A DNA stretch of 64,000 nucleotides from NCBI GenBank assembly GCA_002786915.1, contig PCUV01000032.1, positions 130,934-194,933 of the forward strand. Direction: 5' to 3'. The notes beneath the pieces are model-generated. The model was given only the letters and a program-made list of their open reading frames with translations, was not told the origin of the DNA and did not search any database. The DNA is from Comamonadaceae bacterium CG12_big_fil_rev_8_21_14_0_65_59_15 (GTDB lineage: Bacteria; Pseudomonadota; Gammaproteobacteria; Burkholderiales; Burkholderiaceae_C). Positions 26,765 to 37,931 of the stretch are shown in pieces. The position numbers and the translations under genes are program-made. Within the stretch, counting starts at the first letter, position 1. Each line of letters starts with the position of its first letter.

Positions 26765-26932
26765 TCAGGCCGCCGGGCCCGTGCTCTGCGGTGTATTGTC
26801 ATCCGGCTCGCTGCGCACGGGCGAGCCATCACCCGCTTTGCGCAGGGCTTTTTCCTTGAGCTTTTCTTCTTTTTTCTTCTTCTTTGCCAGTTCTTTCTGA
26901 CGCTTTTCGTAGCCGTAGTTAGGTGTTGCCAA
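26765..26932 (-). CDS. Small Lys/Glu-rich conserved-type protein
   Basis: A 55-residue protein beginning MATPNYGYEKRQKELAKKKK and continuing KEEKLKEKALRKAGDGSPVR. The start codon is TTG at 26932. A highly basic helix (about 8-32) is followed by an acidic, Pro/Thr-rich tail. Small proteins with this (Y-x-Y-x-K-R-Q-K-E-L-A-K-K) pattern are, from memory, widespread in Burkholderiales without an assigned function; nucleic acid or ribosome binding would fit the charge but is inference. It lies 30 bp downstream of the cystathionine beta-lyase stop on the same strand and converges on mnmH. The ribosome site is weak (AGAAAG). Confidence 0.6.
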   Translation of the reverse strand: MATPNYGYEKRQKELAKKKKKEEKLKEKALRKAGDGSPVRSEPDDNTPQSTGPAA

Positions 26933-26962
26933 GGTGATCTTTCTAAAGGTGGATGGCCAATT

Positions 26963-28180
26963 TTACCCGTCGGTTTGCAGGGCAGCGGCCAAGGCTTGCT
27001 GCAAGTCCGTCTGCAAATCTGCCACCGACTCCAGCCCGACCGAAAAACGTACCAGAATGCCATGTTTCAGATGCGACGGCCACGCCTGGCGCATGGTTTT
27101 CAGTTCGTAGGGCATCACCAGACTGATCGGGCCGCCCCAGCTGTAGCCAATCTTGAACAGCTTGAGCGCATTGCAAAACGCATCCACCTGAGGCTGGCCT
27201 ATGTTGTCCTGGAAAATCACACTGAACAGACCCGCAGCGCGCCCTATTGCTTCGCCGCACAGCGAGAGCCAGTGGGCATGCCCGGGTGATTCGGCAAGAG
27301 CTGGATGCAAAACTTGGGCAAATTCTGGGCGGCTCAGACACCAATGCGCCAGGGCGCGGGTAGATTCGTCGTGCGCGCGGTAACGCAACGCCAAGCTGGG
27401 CAGGCTACGCAGCAGCAATTCGGCGTCGTTGGCACCCACGCCCAACCCCAGGCGCATGTGGCACAGCTTGAGCTTCATGTGCAAGGCTTCGTCGGTCGTG
27501 ATGACGCTGCCCATGAGCACGTCACCCCCACCGCTGGGGTATTTGGTGAGCGCATGAATCGAGATATCCACCGCCAAGGCAGGTTGTTGCGTCGGCTTTA
27601 GATCAAAAGGATGAAACGCCAGGCCCGCACCCCAGGTGTTGTCCAGCGCGCACAACACGCCAGCCGCCTTGCAAATGCGCACCTGTTCGCACAGATCCGG
27701 AAACTCCAGCGTGACCGAGCCCGCCGCCTCCAGCCACACCAATTTGGTGTGCGTGTTGATCTTGCCGGCCAGGTCGTGCGGCTGCAGGGGATCATAAAAC
27801 CGGTGCCCAATACCCCAGTGACGCAATTCACCTTCGGCCAAGGTTTTGTTCGGCCCGTAAGCGTTATCGGGGATCAAGACCTCATCACCGGCATGCAGCA
27901 GGGCCAGACAGACAGTTGCGATCGCCGCCAGCCCGCTGGGTACCAGCAGACACTGGATACCACCTTCCAGGGTGCACAAGCGCTCTTCCAGCGTGTACGT
28001 GGTCGGTGTGCCATGCAAACCGTAGGTGTAGGCGGTCTTGTCTTTCCAATCGAAGCTGCGCATGGCCGCCACATTGGGGAAAAACACGGTGGAGGCCTTG
28101 AAGACGCCGGGCTGCGGCGCACCAAAACCCGTCGGCGGTGTGTAGGGATGGTGGATTAACCCGGTGAGCGCGCTGGCCAT
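26963..28180 (-). CDS. metC: Cystathionine beta-lyase (PLP-dependent trans-sulfuration enzyme)
   Basis: A 405-residue member of the Cys/Met metabolism PLP family. It has YGLHGTPT near 54 (phosphate and substrate contacts), LVPSGLAAI near 79-87, LDNTWGAGL near 179-187 (Asp pairing with the pyridine nitrogen), and the PLP lysine in IHALTKYPSGGGD (Lys 213). FSVGLESVADLQTDL at the end is the family signature. YSWGG and the overall pattern favour a lyase (cystathionine to homocysteine) over a gamma-synthase. The ATG at 28180 is five bases after the phosphoribosyltransferase stop; a GTG at 28198 would overlap that gene. Confidence 0.85.
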   Translation of the reverse strand: MASALTGLIHHPYTPPTGFGAPQPGVFKASTVFFPNVAAMRSFDWKDKTAYTYGLHGTPTTYTLEERLCTLEGGIQCLLVPSGLAAIATVCLALLHAGDEVLIPDNAYGPNKTLAEGELRHWGIGHRFYDPLQPHDLAGKINTHTKLVWLEAAGSVTLEFPDLCEQVRICKAAGVLCALDNTWGAGLAFHPFDLKPTQQPALAVDISIHALTKYPSGGGDVLMGSVITTDEALHMKLKLCHMRLGLGVGANDAELLLRSLPSLALRYRAHDESTRALAHWCLSRPEFAQVLHPALAESPGHAHWLSLCGEAIGRAAGLFSVIFQDNIGQPQVDAFCNALKLFKIGYSWGGPISLVMPYELKTMRQAWPSHLKHGILVRFSVGLESVADLQTDLQQALAAALQTDG

Positions 28181-28185
28181 GGGTC

Positions 28186-28710
28186 TCAAACGCTCCACTT
28201 TTTGAGCAGTTGCTCCGGCTTCATCCGGTCGTAGTTTTCAAACGGCTGATGAATCCAGGGGTTGGTCGGAAGAAACTCCACGCAATAGTCTGGCGTAAAA
28301 GCAGACACCGCCTTGGTCCAGAGGACGGCACTGCGAAGTTCGGTAATGGGCTTGTAGTTGTTCCTGAGCTGGTCGATCACCGCCTGTAGCGTTTGGCCCG
28401 AGTCAGCCAGATCATCCACCAACAAGACGCGCCCGGCAATGCGCCCTTTGGGCGTGGTGATGTAGTGGGCAATGTCGAGCTGCCCCTGCACGGTACCTGC
28501 CTCTGACCGATAAGAGCTGGTGGACATGATCGCCAACGGCTTGTCAAACACCCGCGACAGGATATCGCCGGGGCGCATGCCCCCGCGTGCCAGACACAGG
28601 ATGGTGTCAAACTGCCAGCCTGATTGATGCACCTTGATGGCGAGTTTTTCAATCAGCCCGTTGTATTCGTCGTAGCTGACGTACAGGTGTTTGCCGTCTT
28701 CGGTCAACAT
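28186..28710 (-). CDS. Phosphoribosyltransferase (hypoxanthine/xanthine type)
   Basis: A 174-residue type I PRTase. The PRPP-binding motif VLLVDDLADSGQTL is at 95-108, and LARGGMRPGDILS near 40-52 fits the pyrophosphate loop. The ending FLPTNPWIHQPFENYDR resembles xanthine/hypoxanthine PRTases from beta- and gammaproteobacteria. It lies 15 bp downstream of purA, so a purine salvage role with PurA is likely. The exact base cannot be told from sequence. Confidence 0.85.
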   Translation of the reverse strand: MLTEDGKHLYVSYDEYNGLIEKLAIKVHQSGWQFDTILCLARGGMRPGDILSRVFDKPLAIMSTSSYRSEAGTVQGQLDIAHYITTPKGRIAGRVLLVDDLADSGQTLQAVIDQLRNNYKPITELRSAVLWTKAVSAFTPDYCVEFLPTNPWIHQPFENYDRMKPEQLLKKWSV

Positions 28711-28725
28711 GGAGTGACTCCCGAC

Positions 28726-30120
<1,395 letters not shown>

Positions 30121-30124
30121 TCAA

Positions 30125-31273
30125 TCAGATTGTTTGTACCTGCCATTGCCCGTCGACCAGGCGCAATGCGCGGTCGCAGTCAAATTCGTCCACCTCGTTG
30201 TCATGACCGGGTAGCGCGCACACCACCACCTCGCCTTGCGCGCGCAGTGCTGCAATGGCCGCGGCCAGCGCGGGTTCGTCACGCCATGGTGCCCGGATGG
30301 CAGCATGCAGTGGACGCGGCGCAACCGCCGCCACCAGCGCTTTCAAATCAAGGCTGAAGCCGGCCGCTGGGCGTTGGCGACCAAATACAGCCCCAACGCG
30401 GTCATACCGCCCCCCGCGCACCAGCGCCGCACTGGCCGATGGCGCATAAATGCTGAAACGAGCGCCCGTGTAATACGCATAACCCTGCATGTCGGCCAGA
30501 TCAAAAGTCACGTTGAAAGCCACCAGATGGTCTGCCAGATACTTCAAATGTTGAAGCGCTTCACGCACGCCCTGTATGGGCGGAAGGCATTTTTCAGCCT
30601 CAATCAACACCGCCTTGTCGCCGTACAGTTGTGCCAGGTTCAGCAAGCCTTGTCGCACTGGTTGCGGCATAGCCTGGGTCAGCTCGGCGAGCTCGGTGCA
30701 GTCTTTTTCCGCCAACGCGGCGTAAATACCGGCCAGCTGACCGGGCGGCAATTGCACATCGGCCAGAATGGCCTTGACCAGTCGTGCGTCGGCCAGATCC
30801 ACACTGGCGCCTTCGACCCGAGCTGCCCGCAGGCAATCCAAGGCCAGGTTCAGCACCTCTATGTCGGCTTCCAGACCGGCGTGACCGTATATTTCGGCGC
30901 CCAGCTGCAAGGGTTCCCGCGTGGCGTGCGGCGCGCCGGGGCGGGCGTGCAACACCGGGCCACAGTAGCACAGCCGAGCTACGCCAGCGCGGTTGAGCAG
31001 GTGCGCGTCGATGCGCGCCACTTGCGGTGTACTGTCCGCGCGCAAACCCAGCATGCGCCCGGAAAGTTGATCAACCAGCTTGAAAGTTTGCAGATCGAGC
31101 GCGCCCCCAGCCCCACTGAGCAAGGATTCAAGATGCTCCAGCAGCGGCGGAATGACCAGCTCGTAGCCATAGCAACGCGCTGTATCGAGCAGTTCGCGAC
31201 GCAATTCTTCGATGTGCCGCGCCTCGGAAGGCAGGATATCGGCAATATGATCCGGCAGGACCCAAGCGGACAT
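30125..31273 (-). CDS. hisZ: ATP phosphoribosyltransferase regulatory subunit HisZ
   Basis: A 382-residue histidyl-tRNA-synthetase paralogue that lacks aminoacylation function. It forms a hetero-octamer with the short HisG, making histidine synthesis feedback-controlled. It has the class II core ([35 protein letters not shown]) but not the anticodon-binding domain of HisS. A true hisS is present at 38595-39908. Its presence predicts a short-form hisG elsewhere in the genome. Confidence 0.93.
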   Translation of the reverse strand: MSAWVLPDHIADILPSEARHIEELRRELLDTARCYGYELVIPPLLEHLESLLSGAGGALDLQTFKLVDQLSGRMLGLRADSTPQVARIDAHLLNRAGVARLCYCGPVLHARPGAPHATREPLQLGAEIYGHAGLEADIEVLNLALDCLRAARVEGASVDLADARLVKAILADVQLPPGQLAGIYAALAEKDCTELAELTQAMPQPVRQGLLNLAQLYGDKAVLIEAEKCLPPIQGVREALQHLKYLADHLVAFNVTFDLADMQGYAYYTGARFSIYAPSASAALVRGGRYDRVGAVFGRQRPAAGFSLDLKALVAAVAPRPLHAAIRAPWRDEPALAAAIAALRAQGEVVVCALPGHDNEVDEFDCDRALRLVDGQWQVQTI

Positions 31274-31329
31274 GTGTTTGGCGGTGCTGTTAAAAGCTGG
31301 ATTTTACCGGGCGAATCGAACCGAATTCT

Positions 31330-31491
31330 TCAGCCCAACCACCAAATCAACGCCAAACCCAGCAACAGGCTGCACAGCCCAAAGAAACGCAACTGTCCAT
31401 CGCTCAGGCGCAGGATTTGCTCAAACGTTTTGCGCCAGGTAGCGGGTGACACAAAGGGCATGAAGCCCTCGACCAGTAGCACCAGCGCCAT
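31330..31491 (-). CDS. DUF2065 family small membrane protein
   Basis: A 53-residue protein (MALVLLVEGFMPFVSPATWR at its start) with two hydrophobic segments and a final WWLG. It fits DUF2065, a small inner-membrane family usually encoded between hflC and hisZ/purA, exactly its place here. The frame stays open upstream (reading LDTPTFWLA before the ATG), so a non-ATG start such as the TTG three bases... one codon before the preceding Ala is possible. Function unknown; association with the HflKC complex is suggested by position only. Confidence 0.75.
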   Translation of the reverse strand: MALVLLVEGFMPFVSPATWRKTFEQILRLSDGQLRFFGLCSLLLGLALIWWLG

Positions 31492-31532
31492 GGCCAACCA
31501 GAACGTGGGGGTGTCCAGAGCACGCTCCCGGC

Positions 31533-32435
31533 TTATTTTTTGGTGCCTACGGCAGGCCCGGCCTGACCACGCAAGGTCTTGAAAAAGTCCGAGCTGGATG
31601 GGTCCACCACCATGACATCGCTCTTTTTGGAAAAACTCGCTTTGTAGGCGTCCAGACTCCGGTAGAACTGGGCAAATTGCGCGTCGCGTCCAAACGCCTC
31701 GGAATAAATCCGGGCCGCCTCGGCGTCGCCCTGGCCCTTGATCTTCTGGGCGTCACGGTAAGCGTTGGCGATGGTCACCTCACGTTGACGGTCGGCGTCT
31801 GCGCGGATTTTTTCGCCCTCGGCCGCACCCGTAGAGCGCAACTCATTGGCCACGCGCTTACGTTCGGCTTCCATGCGGCGATAGACCGACTCGGTGATGG
31901 CATCGACATAGTCCACCCGAGTAATGCGTACATCGATCACATCGACACCCCAAGGCTTGGCACCACGCACCTGAGCCAGCACTTCGGATTTAACGTCTTC
32001 CATCAGCGCTTCGCGCTTGAGTGACAACAATTCCTTGACGGTGCGCTTGTTCACCTCTTCCTGAAACGCATTGCGCACCACTCGGTTGAGCTGACTGGCA
32101 CCGGCGGCCTCATTGGTGCCCACATTGCGGATGTACTGAGTAGGCTCAGAAATACGCCAACGCACATACCAATCGATCACAACGCGTTGTTTTTCGGCCG
32201 TCAAAACGGGTTCGTTGTCGGTGCTGTCAAGGGTCAGCAAACGCTTGTCGATGTAAGACACATTTTGAAACGGCGGAGGCAATTTGAAGTTCAGTCCCGG
32301 CTCGGTGATCACCTCTTTGATCTGACCCAGGGCATACACCACGCCAAATTGCCGCTGATCCACCACAAACAGTGTTGAACTGGCCAGCGCCAACAAAACC
32401 AGCAGCGTCGAAAAAATAAAACCCAAACGATTCAT
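31533..32435 (-). CDS. hflC: FtsH-modulating membrane protein HflC
   Basis: A 300-residue SPFH/band-7 protein. One N-terminal membrane helix (about 5-25), the SPFH domain (VYALGQIKEVITEPGLNFKL) and a long coiled coil rich in Glu, Arg and Ala (about 185-260, ending in QFYRSLDAYKASF) are visible. HflC and HflK form the large periplasmic cage around the FtsH protease. AGGAG lies seven bases upstream and overlaps the hflK stop codon region. Confidence 0.95.
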   Translation of the reverse strand: MNRLGFIFSTLLVLLALASSTLFVVDQRQFGVVYALGQIKEVITEPGLNFKLPPPFQNVSYIDKRLLTLDSTDNEPVLTAEKQRVVIDWYVRWRISEPTQYIRNVGTNEAAGASQLNRVVRNAFQEEVNKRTVKELLSLKREALMEDVKSEVLAQVRGAKPWGVDVIDVRITRVDYVDAITESVYRRMEAERKRVANELRSTGAAEGEKIRADADRQREVTIANAYRDAQKIKGQGDAEAARIYSEAFGRDAQFAQFYRSLDAYKASFSKKSDVMVVDPSSSDFFKTLRGQAGPAVGTKK

Positions 32436-32444
32436 GAATAACTC

Positions 32445-33860
32445 CTAGCGGGATTCGCGGCTACGGCTGCGCGCTGCGTCACGGGCGCGCGCGTCAGCGG
32501 CCGGGTCTGCCGTTGAAGAGGCAGGTGGCAGCGCCACCGCAGCGGGCACGCTCACAGCAACGTCAGACGTGCCAGGGGCTGTCGCCTGCATGAGCTTGTC
32601 CAGCGGCAGGTAGAGCAAGTTTGAACCTTGCCTGGAATCGACCAAGACCTTGGTGACATTGCTGTACATCTGCTGCATCGCATCGATGTACATGCGGTCA
32701 CGCGTAACCTGGGGCGCGCGCTGGTACTCCGCCAGCACGGCCTTGAAGCGCTGCGCATCGCCCTGCGCCTGCGCCGCAATACGCGCCTTGTAGGCATCAG
32801 ACTCTTCTTTCAGACGCGAAGCAGCGCCTACCGCCCTGGGCACGACATCGTTGGCATAAGCCTGAGCCTCGTTTTTGGCGCGCTCACGCTCCTGCCCGGC
32901 CTTGAGCACATCGTCAAACGCCGCCTGAACCTGCTCGGGCGGACGCACACCGCTTTGCTGCAGGTTGATGCCCACAATCTCAATGCCCACCTTGTAGCGG
33001 TCCAAAATGTTTTGCATCAGTGCACGAACCCGTGGCGCAATCTGGTCGCGCTCTTCAGCCAGTGCCGAATCCATCTTCATTTTGCCCACGACCTCACGCA
33101 CAGATGTTTCAGCGGCCTGAACCACCGCGTCAGTCGGGTTGCGGCTCTCAAACAGGAAAGCACGCGCGTCGTTCAACCGATATTGCACGGCAAACTTGAT
33201 TTCGACGATGTTTTCGTCTTCCGTCAGCATGGCCGATTCACGCAGACCGGTGGCCTTGATGATCACGTCACGACCGACGTCCACAGAGCGAATCTGCGTC
33301 ACAAAAACCAGCTCGTGGCGCTGGATCGGATACGGCAGACGCCAATTGAAACCGGCGCCCACGGTGGAGTGGTACTTGCCAAACTGCGTGATCACCGCTT
33401 GCTGACCTTCTTGCACGATGAAAAAACCGGTACCCAGCCAGATCAGCACGATCACCCCGAGGATCAACCCGGCGCCAATGCCGGCGTTTTTCATGTCGGG
33501 CTGGAAACCACCCAAACCACCGCCTCCACTGCGGCCCGATCCACCACCGGGTGCACCCCCGCGCGCCCCAGGGCGCGCATTGCCAAACAGGCCGCCTAGC
33601 TTGCGGTTGAAATCGCGCCAGAGCTCGTCCAAATCCGGTGGACCCTGGTTGGTGCCACCGCGTGGGCGCCGGTCTTCATTGCTACGGGGTGGCTCTGGCT
33701 CATTGACGGGGGGCTGCGATCCAGGCTCGTTGCCCGGGGGAGCTGCGCCATCTACAGGCTTTTCATCTCCCCGGCCCCAGCGCGGATCATTCAAATTGAA
33801 CACACCCAGAGGCCGATGCGGTCGCAGCGACAAACGTGAAAAAAGTCGTGAAAGTTTCAT
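32445..33860 (-). CDS. hflK: FtsH-modulating membrane protein HflK
   Basis: A 471-residue SPFH/band-7 partner of HflC. The cytoplasmic N-terminus is long and rich in Gly, Pro and Arg (about 1-125, including repeated GGAPGGGSGRSGGGG-like stretches). A membrane helix follows at about 130-150 (GLILGVIVLIWLGTGFFIV), then the SPFH domain with FGKYHSTVGAGFNWRLPYPI and the coiled-coil and tail region. It lies in the hfq-hflX-hflK-hflC block. Confidence 0.95.
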   Translation of the reverse strand: MKLSRLFSRLSLRPHRPLGVFNLNDPRWGRGDEKPVDGAAPPGNEPGSQPPVNEPEPPRSNEDRRPRGGTNQGPPDLDELWRDFNRKLGGLFGNARPGARGGAPGGGSGRSGGGGLGGFQPDMKNAGIGAGLILGVIVLIWLGTGFFIVQEGQQAVITQFGKYHSTVGAGFNWRLPYPIQRHELVFVTQIRSVDVGRDVIIKATGLRESAMLTEDENIVEIKFAVQYRLNDARAFLFESRNPTDAVVQAAETSVREVVGKMKMDSALAEERDQIAPRVRALMQNILDRYKVGIEIVGINLQQSGVRPPEQVQAAFDDVLKAGQERERAKNEAQAYANDVVPRAVGAASRLKEESDAYKARIAAQAQGDAQRFKAVLAEYQRAPQVTRDRMYIDAMQQMYSNVTKVLVDSRQGSNLLYLPLDKLMQATAPGTSDVAVSVPAAVALPPASSTADPAADARARDAARSRSRESR

Positions 33861-33899
33861 CAGGGCAACTCTTGTCTTACAGGTCGATATTGTGCCGAA

Positions 33900-35075
33900 T
33901 CAGGCGCCAGCCTCATGGCTTTGAGGGAAATAGGGGCTGTCCGCCGCTGGCTGGGCACGGCTCGCCTGCTGCGACAGTACCTGGCGCAGGGTGTCAAGCC
34001 CCAGGCCCTGGCGTGCGCTGATAAAGACACGCGGCGTCAACGTGCCGTCCAGCTCGAAGCTGTCCTGGGGTTGCGGTGGACGATCTTCAGCGGAGATGTC
34101 GTCCAACTTGTTGAACACCAGGATTTGCGGTATCTGGTCAGCTCCGATTTCATGCAAAACACGTTGCACCTCGGCCATCTGCTCAAGGTAGTCGGGGCTG
34201 GAAAAATCTACCACGTGCAGCAGCAGGTCGGCATCGACGGCCTCTTGTAAAGTAGCCCGAAACGCATCGACCAGACCATGCGGCAGGTCGCGAATGAAAC
34301 CAACGGTATCCGACAGCGACACCGTACGGGCGACGTCGCCAAGGTAAAGTTGTCGCGTCGTGGTATCGAGCGTGGCAAATAACTGGTCGGCCGCATAAGC
34401 GCGCGCCTTGACCAACGCGTTGAACAAGGTGGACTTGCCGGCATTGGTGTAGCCCACCAAAGAGATCGCAAAGGCCTGGCGCCGCTCGCGTTGCCGACGT
34501 TGCGTTGATCGTTGTTTGACGACCTTGCGCAAGCGTTCCTTGATGCGCTTGATGCTGTCGCCGATCATGCGCCGGTCTAGTTCAATCTGCGTTTCACCTG
34601 GCCCGCCACGCATGCCAATGCCACCGCTTTGACGCTCCAGGTGCGACCAGCGTCGGACCAAGCGGGTGCTGAGGTACTGCAATCGGGCCAGTTCCACCTG
34701 CAATTTGCCCTCGTGACTGCGCGCACGCTGGCTGAAGATCTCCAGAATCAGGTAGGTGCGATCATTCACCGGCAGCTCAAGGTGCCGCTCCAGATTACGC
34801 TGCTGGGCCGGACTGATGCTTTGATCAAACAAAATCTCCTGGGCACCGGTTTGCGTGGCAAGCAGCTTGATTTCGTCGGCTTTGCCACTGCCAACAAACA
34901 ATGCAGCGTCGGGCGCGCGCCGCCTGCAAACGATTTTGCCAACCGGCGTCAGGCCAGCGGTCTGCGCAAGCAGACCGAGCTCTTGCAGCTCGGCGTCAAA
35001 GTGGGGAAGTCCGAAATCAACACCCACCAGCAAGGTGGGGACAAGACGGGGATCAGGCGCTGGCAGGCTGCTCAC
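33900..35075 (-). CDS. hflX: GTPase HflX
   Basis: A 391-residue translation-associated GTPase that splits stalled or heat-damaged ribosomes. The HflX N-terminal domain ([23 protein letters not shown]) and a Glu/Arg-rich helix with the family signature [19 protein letters not shown] precede the G domain: G1 [12 protein letters not shown]3 [11 protein letters not shown]4 NKLD. The start is GTG at 35075, which overlaps the end of hfq by 23 bp. Gene order hfq-hflX-hflK-hflC is kept. Confidence 0.94.
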   Translation of the reverse strand: MSSLPAPDPRLVPTLLVGVDFGLPHFDAELQELGLLAQTAGLTPVGKIVCRRRAPDAALFVGSGKADEIKLLATQTGAQEILFDQSISPAQQRNLERHLELPVNDRTYLILEIFSQRARSHEGKLQVELARLQYLSTRLVRRWSHLERQSGGIGMRGGPGETQIELDRRMIGDSIKRIKERLRKVVKQRSTQRRQRERRQAFAISLVGYTNAGKSTLFNALVKARAYAADQLFATLDTTTRQLYLGDVARTVSLSDTVGFIRDLPHGLVDAFRATLQEAVDADLLLHVVDFSSPDYLEQMAEVQRVLHEIGADQIPQILVFNKLDDISAEDRPPQPQDSFELDGTLTPRVFISARQGLGLDTLRQVLSQQASRAQPAADSPYFPQSHEAGA

Positions 35076-35301
35076 CCTCGGTCACTGAAAAATTGACCGC
35101 ACGCCCGGGAACAATGGTGGAAATAGCGTGCTTGTAAACCATTTGGGTCACGGTATTGCGCAGCAACACCACATATTGGTCAAACGACTCGATCTGGCCT
35201 TGGAGTTTGATACCGTTCACCAAGTAGATAGACACCGGAACGTGTTCCCGGCGCAAGGTATTGAGAAACGGATCTTGTAAAAGTTGGCCTTTATTGCTCA
35301 C
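35053..35301 (-). CDS. hfq: RNA chaperone Hfq
   Basis: An 82-residue Sm-like hexameric RNA chaperone that pairs small RNAs with mRNAs. [20 protein letters not shown] opens the protein (proximal-face Q8, Q41-like and F-residues of Sm1), and YKHAIS (the KH motif of Sm2) follows near 55-60. The short tail is acidic ([10 protein letters not shown]). The start is GTG at 35301 with GGAG at an eight-base spacing; the open frame continues upstream but lacks Hfq homology. Confidence 0.96.
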   Translation of the reverse strand: MSNKGQLLQDPFLNTLRREHVPVSIYLVNGIKLQGQIESFDQYVVLLRNTVTQMVYKHAISTIVPGRAVNFSVTEGEQPASA

Positions 35302-35417
35302 GATATTCTCCGTGTTCGGATAAGTTGGAAAGGTTGGCACGATACCACAGGCAGCCAAGGTTTCAGCCCGCCCCAGCCAAATGCCCAGGATTTTTTTGCC
35401 GACCGACCAAAAAAAGC

Positions 35418-36761
35418 TCAGGCGTCAGCGTTCTGGGTGTACGGATTGACCGACGTTTTCATCTCGATGCGCAAAGGTGTCCCCACCAAATCAAATTCCC
35501 GGCGAAAACGGCCCTCTAGATACCGCTTGTAGGCATCTGTGACGTGTTCGAGCGAATTCCCATGAATCACGATCACCGGCGGATTCATGCCACCTTGGTG
35601 GGCGTAACGCATTTTGGGGCGAAACATGCCGGCGCGCTTGGGGCTTTGGAACTGGACGCTTTCGAGCAACAAACGCGTCAACACCGGGGTGGACATCTTG
35701 CAGTTGGCCGCACGGTAGGCCTGTGCAATGGAGGCCCACAAGGGACCAAGACCCTGGCGCTTTTGCGCCGAAATCAGATGCAGATTGGCAAACTTCAAAA
35801 AACCGAGTCGGGTTTCGATGGAGCGCTTGACCAACTCACGCTGGTAATCATCGACCGCATCCCACTTGTTGATGGCCAGCACCACAGCGCGACCGTTTTC
35901 AAGGATGTAACCCGCAATGTGGGCGTCCTGATCGGTCACGCCTTGCGTTGCGTCGATCAGTAGCAGCACCACATGCGCTGACTCGATGGCCTGTAGCGTC
36001 TTGACCACAGAAAACTTTTCAATCGCCTCGAACACCTTGCCACGACGACGCAGGCCTGCGGTATCGATCAGCTCAAATTTTTGCCCGTTGCGCTCGAACG
36101 GCACGCTAATCGCGTCACGTGTGGTGCCCGGCAGATCGAACGCCACCAGTCGCTCTTCCCCCAACCAGACATTGATCAACGTTGACTTACCCACATTGGG
36201 ACGCCCGGCAACCGCCAACTTGATGACGCCTGCCTGTTCCTCTGTGTCTTCATCTTCACGTGACTGATCAAGAGGTTCCAGCGCCAGCTCCACCAGGGGG
36301 CGTATCCCCTGACCATGGGCGGCGGACACCGGGTGAACCTCTCCCAGCCCCAACTCATAGAACTCGACCAGTTGAGCGCCTTCGAGCAGGCCTTCGGCCT
36401 TGTTCGCCACCAGCAAACAGGGCTTGCCCAAACGGCGCAGATAGTTGGCTATGTCGTGGTCCTGCGCCGACACGCCTTGGCGCGCATCCACCACAAAAAC
36501 CACTACATCGGCTTCTGCCACTGCCTGACGCGTCTGGTTGGCCATCTCCTTGTAGATGCCACTGGCGGCGTCGGGTTCAAAGCCGCCCGTGTCCACCACA
36601 ATGAACTCACGACGACCTTGTCTGGCGTTGCCATAGTGCCGGTCGCGCGTGAGACCGGCATAGTCTGCAACGATCGCGTCGCGCGACTTGGTGAGCCGGT
36701 TGAACAGCGTTGACTTACCCACATTAGGTCGCCCCACCAGGGCCATGACGGGTTTACGCAT
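35418..36761 (-). CDS. der: Ribosome biogenesis GTPase Der (EngA)
   Basis: A 447-residue GTPase for 50S subunit maturation with two G domains in tandem. The first has [16 protein letters not shown] at 10-25, and the second [16 protein letters not shown] near 188-203; both have DTxG and NKxD motifs ([27 protein letters not shown]). A C-terminal KH-like domain follows. It lies between bamB (24 bp upstream) and hfq. Confidence 0.97.
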   Translation of the reverse strand: MRKPVMALVGRPNVGKSTLFNRLTKSRDAIVADYAGLTRDRHYGNARQGRREFIVVDTGGFEPDAASGIYKEMANQTRQAVAEADVVVFVVDARQGVSAQDHDIANYLRRLGKPCLLVANKAEGLLEGAQLVEFYELGLGEVHPVSAAHGQGIRPLVELALEPLDQSREDEDTEEQAGVIKLAVAGRPNVGKSTLINVWLGEERLVAFDLPGTTRDAISVPFERNGQKFELIDTAGLRRRGKVFEAIEKFSVVKTLQAIESAHVVLLLIDATQGVTDQDAHIAGYILENGRAVVLAINKWDAVDDYQRELVKRSIETRLGFLKFANLHLISAQKRQGLGPLWASIAQAYRAANCKMSTPVLTRLLLESVQFQSPKRAGMFRPKMRYAHQGGMNPPVIVIHGNSLEHVTDAYKRYLEGRFRREFDLVGTPLRIEMKTSVNPYTQNADA

Positions 36762-36785
36762 GCGGATCGATCCGGCTCATGCAGT

Positions 36786-37928
36786 TTATTCAGGCCGAAA
36801 CCCGAAAATACCGCCGTTGCGTGTCACAACAACCAAAGTTTGACCCGCGACCACCGGGGTCGTCACAATGGGTGAGCCATCGGTGGACAAGCGAGTCAAG
36901 ACCGAACCATCTGTCCTAGACAGAAAGTGCAATCGACCAGCGTCATCACCAACAATGACAGATCGGCCCAGCGCCAACGGCGCGCTCAACTGTCGGTAAC
37001 GCAAGGCGTCAGACGCCCATTGCTGTTGCCCCGTGGTTTGTTGCCAGGCAAGCACCCGGCCGTCGCCCTCGACTCCAAATACTGTTTGGCCATCGCCATG
37101 CAGGCCAACGAATCCGCTGGCCGTCTGGCGCCATCCCAGCCGTCCTTGTGCAACGTCCACACATCCCACTGCGGCTTGAAACGCCCGCACACATACCGTA
37201 TTGCCGTTACGCGCCACGCCCGCCACCAAGTCCACCAACCTTTCAACGTCGTTGGTACCGCGCGGACGGGCAATCGCCACCGACCAGAGGGTCTGCCCCC
37301 CGTTGGGATCGAGTCCTGTCAGCGTGCCGCCCAATCCGACAACCAACGTATTACCGACAGCCGTCAGAACGCCGGCCTGACGCAACAACAAGTTGTCGCC
37401 CGGGTGTTGATCGCTCCAGAGTTTGTGCCCCGTGCGGGCATCAAAAGCCGCCACACTGCGGTCACCCGCCAACACAAACACGCGCCCCCCAGCCACCAGC
37501 GGCGCGGTCAGCACCTGTGATGCAAGCCGGATACGCCAACTCTCCTTACCGTTTTCAAGCGTGACCAATGCATTGTCTTGCGTCACCAACGCGGCATAGT
37601 GCCCATCACTACCCACCCCCGCTGACACAGCGACGCCCAGCTGTACTTGCCACAACACCGCGCCGGTGGCGGCATTGACGGCGCTGACCTTGCCGTCTGG
37701 GCCACCAGCAAGAACAACCGTGTTGTCTGTCACTACAACAGACAGCGGGAAGTCAACACGGCCAGTCTGCGCGGCCCACACTTGTTTGACACCCAACAGG
37801 GCCGGACTGGGGCCCAACTCTACCGGCTGCGGTACGCCGGGTTGACTCGAGCACGCCACAAGCCAGAAGCTGATGCACAGACTAAGCCAAAGCATCAAAG
37901 ATCGACCCAAAAAATTTGCCATGAACAT
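36786..37928 (-). CDS. bamB: Outer-membrane assembly lipoprotein BamB
   Basis: A 380-residue beta-propeller lipoprotein of the BAM complex, which inserts outer-membrane proteins. The signal peptide ends in a lipobox LVACSS (lipidated Cys 26). Repeated PQQ-like blades follow with AV-NAATG-V-LW and AFDARTGHKLW patterns typical of the YfgL/BamB family. It sits between yfgM and der, the order hisS-yfgM-bamB-der also found in E. coli. A second ATG two codons downstream is an alternative start. Confidence 0.93.
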   Translation of the reverse strand: MFMANFLGRSLMLWLSLCISFWLVACSSQPGVPQPVELGPSPALLGVKQVWAAQTGRVDFPLSVVVTDNTVVLAGGPDGKVSAVNAATGAVLWQVQLGVAVSAGVGSDGHYAALVTQDNALVTLENGKESWRIRLASQVLTAPLVAGGRVFVLAGDRSVAAFDARTGHKLWSDQHPGDNLLLRQAGVLTAVGNTLVVGLGGTLTGLDPNGGQTLWSVAIARPRGTNDVERLVDLVAGVARNGNTVCVRAFQAAVGCVDVAQGRLGWRQTASGFVGLHGDGQTVFGVEGDGRVLAWQQTTGQQQWASDALRYRQLSAPLALGRSVIVGDDAGRLHFLSRTDGSVLTRLSTDGSPIVTTPVVAGQTLVVVTRNGGIFGFRPE

Positions 37929-37931
37929 GGG

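Noticed and set aside
30236..31582. Plus-strand open frame across hisZ and the DUF2065 gene
   Set aside because: It crosses two well-supported minus-strand genes and has no domain.
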